Source of the DNA: Ancylobacter sp. WKF20
GTDB lineage: Bacteria; Pseudomonadota; Alphaproteobacteria; Rhizobiales; Xanthobacteraceae
Direction of reading: 5' to 3'
Length of the DNA: 64,000 bases
NCBI RefSeq assembly: GCF_029760895.1
Contig: NZ_CP121679.1
Coordinates: 2,604,001 to 2,668,000, forward strand
Below, piece by piece: positions 59,493 to 64,000 of the stretch. Numbering within the stretch: position 1 is the stretch's first letter; each line of letters opens with the position of its first letter. Below the pieces are notes generated by a model. That model saw only the letters and a list, made by a program, of their open reading frames with translations. It searched no databases and was not told the origin of the DNA. A program made the position numbers and the translations under genes.

Positions 59493-60305
59493 TCAATCCA
59501 GAGGCAGACCGAGACGTTCGGCCTGTCGCTTGACGAAGGCCTCCATGCGGGAGCGGCCGAGATCGGTCAGTTCCACGATGATGCGCCGGCGATCCATGGG
59601 ATCGGGCCGGCGGTCCAGCAGGCCCGCTTCCTTCAGCTCATCAATCCGGCGTAGTGCCGTCGTCGTCGGGGCGCCCGACGCGATGCACAGACTCGTCACC
59701 GAAATGGGACGTCCGCTCGCTTCCGCCACGGCGAGGTCGAGCAGCATGTCCCAGGCCGGGTCCGAGAACAGGCCGGACTGGAAGATGGCGTCGCGGTCGG
59801 CACGCGCGGCCACCAGTGCCTTCAGGTAATTGGGCCGGTTGACCGGCTTGGCCGGCACCGCATCGCCACCACCATTGCCATTGGCAACGGCCGCTGCCGC
59901 CTTCTGGCTGTCCTCGACCAACGCCAGCGCCCGGCGAATGGAATGAGCGACCTCCTCCGGCAGAACGGGTTTCTGCAGGAAGTCCACCGCGTTCAACCGC
60001 AGCGCGCCAACCGCTCGGTCGAGCGAGGCGTGGCCGGTGATGATGATGGTGGCAAGCGGCCGCTTCTGGCGCAGCATGGTCAGCTTTTGCAAAAGCTCGA
60101 TCCCGTCGATGCGCGGCATCTGGAGATCGGTCACCACCACCTGGAGCTGTTCGTTGCGCTGGACAAGGTCGATCGCCGCGACCGGCGTCTCGGCCGTCAA
60201 CACCGGCAACCCGAGCGATGCCAGCCCCTCGCTCAATTCGATGAGCACATCGGGATCGTCATCCACCAGGAGAACACGGGGCTTCTCCGTCTGATCGTCA
60301 TTCAT
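59493..60305 (-). CDS. Response regulator with MarR-type winged-helix output
   Basis: A 270-residue fusion: receiver 10-125 with D15-D17, acceptor D60 (VVVTDLQMPRIDG) and K112; Ala/Gly linker 130-150; and a MarR-like winged helix about 165-265 (LCIASGAPTTTALRRIDELKEAGLLDRRPDPMDRRRIIVELTDLGRSRM). The output domain is not the usual OmpR, NarL or Fis type. ATG 60305 overlaps the EAL gene stop as TGATG. Likely the transcriptional output of the operon's kinase. Confidence 0.88.
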   Translation of the reverse strand: MNDDQTEKPRVLLVDDDPDVLIELSEGLASLGLPVLTAETPVAAIDLVQRNEQLQVVVTDLQMPRIDGIELLQKLTMLRQKRPLATIIITGHASLDRAVGALRLNAVDFLQKPVLPEEVAHSIRRALALVEDSQKAAAAVANGNGGGDAVPAKPVNRPNYLKALVAARADRDAIFQSGLFSDPAWDMLLDLAVAEASGRPISVTSLCIASGAPTTTALRRIDELKEAGLLDRRPDPMDRRRIIVELTDLGRSRMEAFVKRQAERLGLPLD

Positions 60306-61522
60306 CACGCGGCCGTCATACCCCCGTTAACTGACAGGCACCCATCGTCGGCTCGGTTGAGCAACGCCATGATACCGTCAGCCGGCAGCTTATGGGAAAC
60401 AAGAAATCCCTGTAGATAATCAACCCCTACTTTACGGACGCGCTCAAGATCTTCCCGCGTCTCCACGCCCTCGGCGACCACTTTCAGGCCGAGCTGGTGG
60501 CCGAGCGCCGAGAGCGAGGCGATGATGCGCCGGGGCTTTGCCCAGTCGCGTGCCTGCCGCAGCAGTTCCAGATCGATCTTGATCGCGGTCACCGGCAGCT
60601 TGGCGAGCTGCATCAGCCCGCTCTGACGCTGCCCGACATCGTCGAGCGCCAGGCCGAAGCCGGCAAGACGCAGGCGCGCCAGCGTGGTGAGGGCGCTGGC
60701 GGAGCTGTCATAGACTGCGTCTTCCGGCAGTTCGAGCACCACGCGCTGCGGCGGGACGCCATGACGGGCGACGATCGCGCCGATACGCACCACCGCATCC
60801 GGGGTGAGCAGCACCTGGAGCGGCATGTTCACGCTGACCAACCCATTATGACCGGCCGCCGTCCAGCGGGCGCAGAGCGCGGCGGCGGCATCGAGCACCT
60901 GGTAGCTGAGATCGATCAGCATCTGCGGCGCCTCTTCCAGCGCGGCAATGATCTGCGGTGGCCTGACCGAGCCGAAACCGTCGAGCTGATTGCCGAGCAG
61001 CGCCTCGGCGCCGACAAAACCGAGATCGGAGGCGCGTACCAGCGGCTGGAACATGACCGGCAGCGCCTGCCGGGCCAGCGCGGCCGCCACCGCCTCGCGG
61101 ATCTGCTCGGCATTCTGCGCCATCAGCGCCGAGTCGCCGGCGGGCAGCGTGGTCGGGCGTCGGGCAAGGCTGAGCAACTCTTCCACCTCGATGGGTTTTT
61201 CCAGCGCGCCGAGCACCGTAAGGCCGGTCAGCCGGCCGAGATCACCCGCCGCGCGCAGCAATTCCTCGCCATTGCCGCTGATGAAGATGACGCGCGGCGG
61301 CTGGGGAAGCCCCGCCAGCGGCGCGAGAATGCCGAAGCCGTCAATGGACGGGAGCGCGAGATCGAGTACCAGCACGTCAGCCCGCGCGAAGGCGGCGAGC
61401 GGTACCGCCATGGGATTGCCCGCACCCTCGACCACGCAGCCGGAGGCGGCGAGAGCTTCCATCAGCGCCTCGCGAAACTCGACATCGTCATCAAGGACGA
61501 AGAATGACGGGCCCGCCGTCAC
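60305..61522 (-). CDS. REC-EAL protein, candidate cyclic-di-GMP phosphodiesterase, GTG start
   Basis: A 405-residue protein. Receiver 5-120 keeps D11-D13, acceptor D54 (LVLDLALPSIDG) and K109. The EAL domain 145-395 keeps EAL 173-175, N232, E264, D294-D295, K315, E351 and Q371, so metal and substrate ligands are mostly intact. The DDFG-type loop reads DDVGQRQSG, a deviation in the loop that couples dimer state to activity. GTG 61522 has GGGGAG 6 nt upstream. It would lower c-di-GMP, possibly releasing motility. Confidence 0.88.
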   Translation of the reverse strand: MTAGPSFFVLDDDVEFREALMEALAASGCVVEGAGNPMAVPLAAFARADVLVLDLALPSIDGFGILAPLAGLPQPPRVIFISGNGEELLRAAGDLGRLTGLTVLGALEKPIEVEELLSLARRPTTLPAGDSALMAQNAEQIREAVAAALARQALPVMFQPLVRASDLGFVGAEALLGNQLDGFGSVRPPQIIAALEEAPQMLIDLSYQVLDAAAALCARWTAAGHNGLVSVNMPLQVLLTPDAVVRIGAIVARHGVPPQRVVLELPEDAVYDSSASALTTLARLRLAGFGLALDDVGQRQSGLMQLAKLPVTAIKIDLELLRQARDWAKPRRIIASLSALGHQLGLKVVAEGVETREDLERVRKVGVDYLQGFLVSHKLPADGIMALLNRADDGCLSVNGGMTAA

Positions 61523-61524
61523 GC

Positions 61525-61923
61525 TCAGCTCCCCGTGTCGGGCGCGAGGTGCGTGGCCAGGAACTCGTCAATGGTGAGCAGAAGCGCGTCAGGATCGACC
61601 GGCTTCACATAAAGATAATCGCACATGAAATCCCCCGCGCGCGCCGTATCCATGACATGGCCCGTGATGATGATGGTCATCAGGGGACGTTCGCTGTCCG
61701 GCAGTTCCCGCGCGACGGCGACGACCTGCGCCCCGTCGAAATCGGAGATCCGCAGATCGGTGATCAGAACGAGCGGGGCCAGCCCGCTTCGGAGCTTCTC
61801 GACCGCCGCCATGCCGGTCACGCAGACATCGACCTTCCAACCATTGCCTTCAAAGAATTCGCCAAGTTCATTGGCGAGTTCCTCTTCGTCGTCGCAGATG
61901 AGAATGGTCCGAGGCTGACTCAT
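61525..61923 (-). CDS. Single-domain response regulator
   Basis: A 132-residue receiver with D11-D12, acceptor D56 (LITDLRISDFDG), Thr in IIITGH and K107 (YVKPVD). No output domain, so it is a phosphate shuttle or sink between the histidine kinase and the two REC-fusion proteins. It lies 9 nt after the kinase and 2 nt before the EAL gene. Confidence 0.93.
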   Translation of the reverse strand: MSQPRTILICDDEEELANELGEFFEGNGWKVDVCVTGMAAVEKLRSGLAPLVLITDLRISDFDGAQVVAVARELPDSERPLMTIIITGHVMDTARAGDFMCDYLYVKPVDPDALLLTIDEFLATHLAPDTGS

Positions 61924-61932
61924 TGCGGCGGC

Positions 61933-63669
61933 TCAGGCCGCGTCGCGGGAAACGGAGGCGAGCGCGGTGGGCAGGGTGATGACGAAGCGCGCCCCGTTCT
62001 CGGCATTCTCGCCGATGATCGAGCCGCTCATGTCCCGCACCACGCTGCGCGCCAGCGACAGGCCGAGCCCCGTGCCCTTCTCGGCCGGCTTGGTGGTGGC
62101 GAAGGGCTCGAACAGGCGGGCCAGCATCTCGGGGGAAATGCCGCCGGCATTGTCCTCCACCTCGACGAAAGCCTGCTCGCCCTCCCGGCGCACGGTGACA
62201 CGCACCGCGCGGAGGCGGTTGGTCGACGAGGTCTCGAACGCGTCATGCGCGTTCACCAGCAGGTTGACGATGACCTGCTCGAACATGGTCTGCTCGCCGA
62301 ACACGGACACCTCCGCCGGCACATCGGCCTGGATCGACAGGCGGATATCGGCGGCGCGGAACTGTTCGGTGACGAAGCTCATCGCCATTTCCACCGCCGT
62401 GCGCAGCGAGAAGAGCTGGTGCTGCTCGGTCGGCATCCGGCCATAGCGGCGCACCTGATCGGTAATGCGCTTGGCGCGGTCGACCTGCGCGGAGATGCGG
62501 TCGAGCTTGACCGCGACCGGCTCGCCGCCCTCGATCGGCTCCAGAAGGCGCTTGGCATTGGCCACCGCCATCTTGATGACGGCGAGCGGCTGGTTGAGCT
62601 CATGGGCGATGGCGGTCGCCATCTCGCCGAGCGTGGCGAGCTTCGCCGCCTGCATCACCTGGAGCTCCGCGTTGCGCACCCGTGTGGTGTCGACCAGCAC
62701 CAGCAATTGCTGGGGCCGCTCCTGCCACAGCACCTCGCAGAAGGAGCCGCGCAGGGAGACGATCTCGCCGCCCGGGCGGGTATAGGCCATCGACAGATAC
62801 CCCCACTGGCGCCCGCTCATGTCGTTGGACGCATCGCGGGCGCCGCGCACCAGCCGACGCCAGCCGGGATCGTCCGGCGAGGTCGAGATCAGCGCGGCAG
62901 CGGAGGAGTTGAAGAAGCTCACCGTGTCGTCAGCCGGATCGATCACCACCATGCAGGCGGGAACGGACTGAATGACCGCCCGCAGATTCTCCTCCATGGC
63001 CTTCAGCGTCGACTGCGCCTTTACGATCTGGTCGAGCCGCAGGCGGTCATTGCGGGCCTGGAAGAACAGCAGCAACGCCAGCGCGGCGCCGGAGATGAAC
63101 AGCAGCACCAGCGGCACGATGCCGGTCGCCTGGGCGAGCTCCTTCTCGCGGCGGAAGATCTCCTGATTATAGGCGACCGACTGCATCAGCGTGCTGTGCA
63201 GCAGGCGTCCGAGCGGTTCCAGCGTGGCGCCGAGTTCTTTCAGCCGGTTCCCGCTGTCGCCATCCTCCGCGTCGAGCGTTTCCACCTCTTCGAGGATGCG
63301 GTCGACCTTGATCTCGTAGTCACGCACCTGCGGCTCGATGTCGAGCACGCCGCGCAGCAATCGCCCCTCATCCGAATTGTAGAGCAGCGGCAGGCGCGAG
63401 CGCAGGATCTCCAGCCGCATCTGCAGCGCGCGCAGACCATCAATGGTCGGGATGATCGAGGTGGTCGCGAAGGCCGCCTCGGTCTTCACCAGCTCGATAT
63501 GCGCCTGATAGGCGACCCAGCCGGAGCTACGCACGGTGGCGGTCAGCAGCGCGCCCTGCCGCGCCTGCGAGACATAGAGCATCACCGTCGCCACGAAGAG
63601 GACGACGGAGGCAATGATCAATCCACCCTTCAGCAGGAGGATGGTTTGTCTATTGCGTGACGAAATCAA
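61933..63669 (-). CDS. Membrane sensor histidine kinase, TTG start
   Basis: A 578-residue kinase: TM1 about 12-34, a periplasmic helical domain about 36-183 (DAHP/four-helix type), TM2 about 184-204, PAS-like domain about 225-335, HisKA with H356 (ATAIAHELNQPLAVIK) and HATPase with NLLVNAHDAF, DNAGG and GTGLGLSLARS. ATG is absent before residue 30, inside TM1; TTG 63669 with AGGTG upstream overlaps the preceding gene by 20 nt and is taken as start. Signal unknown. Confidence 0.92.
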   Translation of the reverse strand: MISSRNRQTILLLKGGLIIASVVLFVATVMLYVSQARQGALLTATVRSSGWVAYQAHIELVKTEAAFATTSIIPTIDGLRALQMRLEILRSRLPLLYNSDEGRLLRGVLDIEPQVRDYEIKVDRILEEVETLDAEDGDSGNRLKELGATLEPLGRLLHSTLMQSVAYNQEIFRREKELAQATGIVPLVLLFISGAALALLLFFQARNDRLRLDQIVKAQSTLKAMEENLRAVIQSVPACMVVIDPADDTVSFFNSSAAALISTSPDDPGWRRLVRGARDASNDMSGRQWGYLSMAYTRPGGEIVSLRGSFCEVLWQERPQQLLVLVDTTRVRNAELQVMQAAKLATLGEMATAIAHELNQPLAVIKMAVANAKRLLEPIEGGEPVAVKLDRISAQVDRAKRITDQVRRYGRMPTEQHQLFSLRTAVEMAMSFVTEQFRAADIRLSIQADVPAEVSVFGEQTMFEQVIVNLLVNAHDAFETSSTNRLRAVRVTVRREGEQAFVEVEDNAGGISPEMLARLFEPFATTKPAEKGTGLGLSLARSVVRDMSGSIIGENAENGARFVITLPTALASVSRDAA

Positions 63670-64000
63670 CGGACTTCACCTGCCAAACCATGCGCGACTG
63701 ATAGAACTGGTGCGCGAGCGCTGGATCCGTGTCGATCGGGTACATGACCCAGAACGGCCCCTTGTCGCGAACCCGCATGAGCTGGCCGTTGTGGCGCGTC
63801 GAAAGTATGGCGCCAATCTTCGTCCAGTCGGTCGCCGGAATGGTAGCAGAATAGTCGTTGAGGGCGATAACCTTGGCTTCGGTCGGCGGCGCACTGGCTG
63901 GTCCCGCGAGGCTGGCCAGAACCGCCAGCGACGGTCCGGTGAAGGTCTGCGAGCCTTCGGTCCAGGGCGTGTGGGTCACGATGGTGGACTGCTTCAGCCC
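63650..64000 (-). CDS. COG3915-like molybdopterin-oxidoreductase-fold protein (5' end beyond window)
   Basis: The visible C-terminal 116 residues stay open to the window edge (reading ...STIVTHTPWTEGSQTFTGPSL). The segment LMRVRDKGPFWVMYPIDTDP is typical of small COG3915 proteins related to the molybdopterin oxidoreductase fold, often secreted and next to histidine kinases in Alphaproteobacteria. It probably leads the operon and could present a signal to the kinase sensor domain, which is inference. Its 3' end overlaps the kinase start. Confidence 0.7.
   Translation of the reverse strand, partial: GLKQSTIVTHTPWTEGSQTFTGPSLAVLASLAGPASAPPTEAKVIALNDYSATIPATDWTKIGAILSTRHNGQLMRVRDKGPFWVMYPIDTDPALAHQFYQSRMVWQVKSVDFVTQ

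Noticed and set aside
1..64000. CRISPR arrays, tRNA/rRNA genes, insertion sequences or prophage genes
   Set aside because: No regularly spaced repeats, cloverleaf-like segments, transposase or integrase motifs were found on either strand by reading; a dedicated scan was not possible.

Overview
The window is high-GC DNA with dense, overlapping operons. Its flagellar gene set is typical of Alphaproteobacteria in the order Hyphomicrobiales (Rhizobiales): flaF/flbT, a short flgD, motC and motE, a DUF1217 protein, an FtcR/Rem-type regulator, a CheZ-like protein, and no fliD or fliS. The overall look suggests a Xanthobacteraceae/Ancylobacter/Starkeya-like organism. That placement is inference from gene content only, not a database result.

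Layout. (1) 1-2449, minus strand: a zinc-type ABC importer (ZnuA cut by the window edge, ZnuB, ZnuC) led by a His-rich small membrane protein, with twin GATAC-type dyads upstream. (2) 2676-4031: inorganic pyrophosphatase with its own terminator, then a phosphoribosyltransferase. (3) 4050-14946: a metabolic island. A minus-strand trio (Rid protein, creatininase-family hydrolase, Ldh_2 dehydrogenase) diverges from a plus-strand run: an NMT1/THI5-type ABC importer, a CodA-like deaminase, an FAD oxidase and a flavodoxin-fold reductase. A MarR regulator, a D-2-hydroxyacid dehydrogenase and a periplasmic Inh-type inhibitor follow. I read the core as uptake and breakdown of a small nitrogen heterocycle whose identity is unknown. 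(4) 14971-35226, minus strand: about 25 chemotaxis and flagellar genes (read 5' to 3': DUF1217, flgF, fliI, flgE, flgK, flgL, flaF, flbT, flgD, fliQ, flhA, fliR, fliJ-like, flgJ-like, flgN-like, an unknown, an MCP, cheA, cheW, cheY, cheB, cheR). (5) 35395-47180, plus strand: motA, fliM, a small membrane protein, fliN, fliG, flhB, an unknown, then flgB, flgC, fliE, flgG, flgA, flgI, motE, flgH, fliL and fliP, with a strong terminator. (6) 47479-57048: flagellin alone, then fliF, fliH, motB, motC, fliK and a lytic transglycosylase. (7) 57193-59453: cheZ diverging from a second cheY, then the flagellar master regulator ftcR. (8) 59493-64000, minus strand: a compact signalling operon with a COG3915-like secreted protein (partial), a membrane histidine kinase, a single-domain receiver, a REC-EAL protein and a REC-MarR fusion.

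How it fits together. Regions 4 to 7 encode nearly a complete flagellum plus a chemotaxis core: export gate, C-ring, rod, hook, junction, P and L rings, stator, filament, and cheA/W/R/B/Y/Z. A motif close to CCAGCCTCGTGCAAGGTT recurs upstream of DUF1217-flgF-fliI, motA, flgB, flgE, fliC and the cheZ/cheY divergence. At motA and flgB it is followed at identical spacing by CTAG. It is the best candidate for a shared flagellar promoter or FtcR operator. fliC and fliF also carry sigma-54-like GG-N10-GC elements.

Most notable: the shared flagellar motif; the deaminase/creatininase/Rid island; the five-gene signalling operon; a flagellin with an 11-residue (33-bp) repeat insert; a CheA with a degenerate C-terminal receiver; and a CheZ whose C-terminus resembles the FliM CheY-binding peptide. 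No tRNA, rRNA, CRISPR array, insertion sequence or prophage gene was seen.
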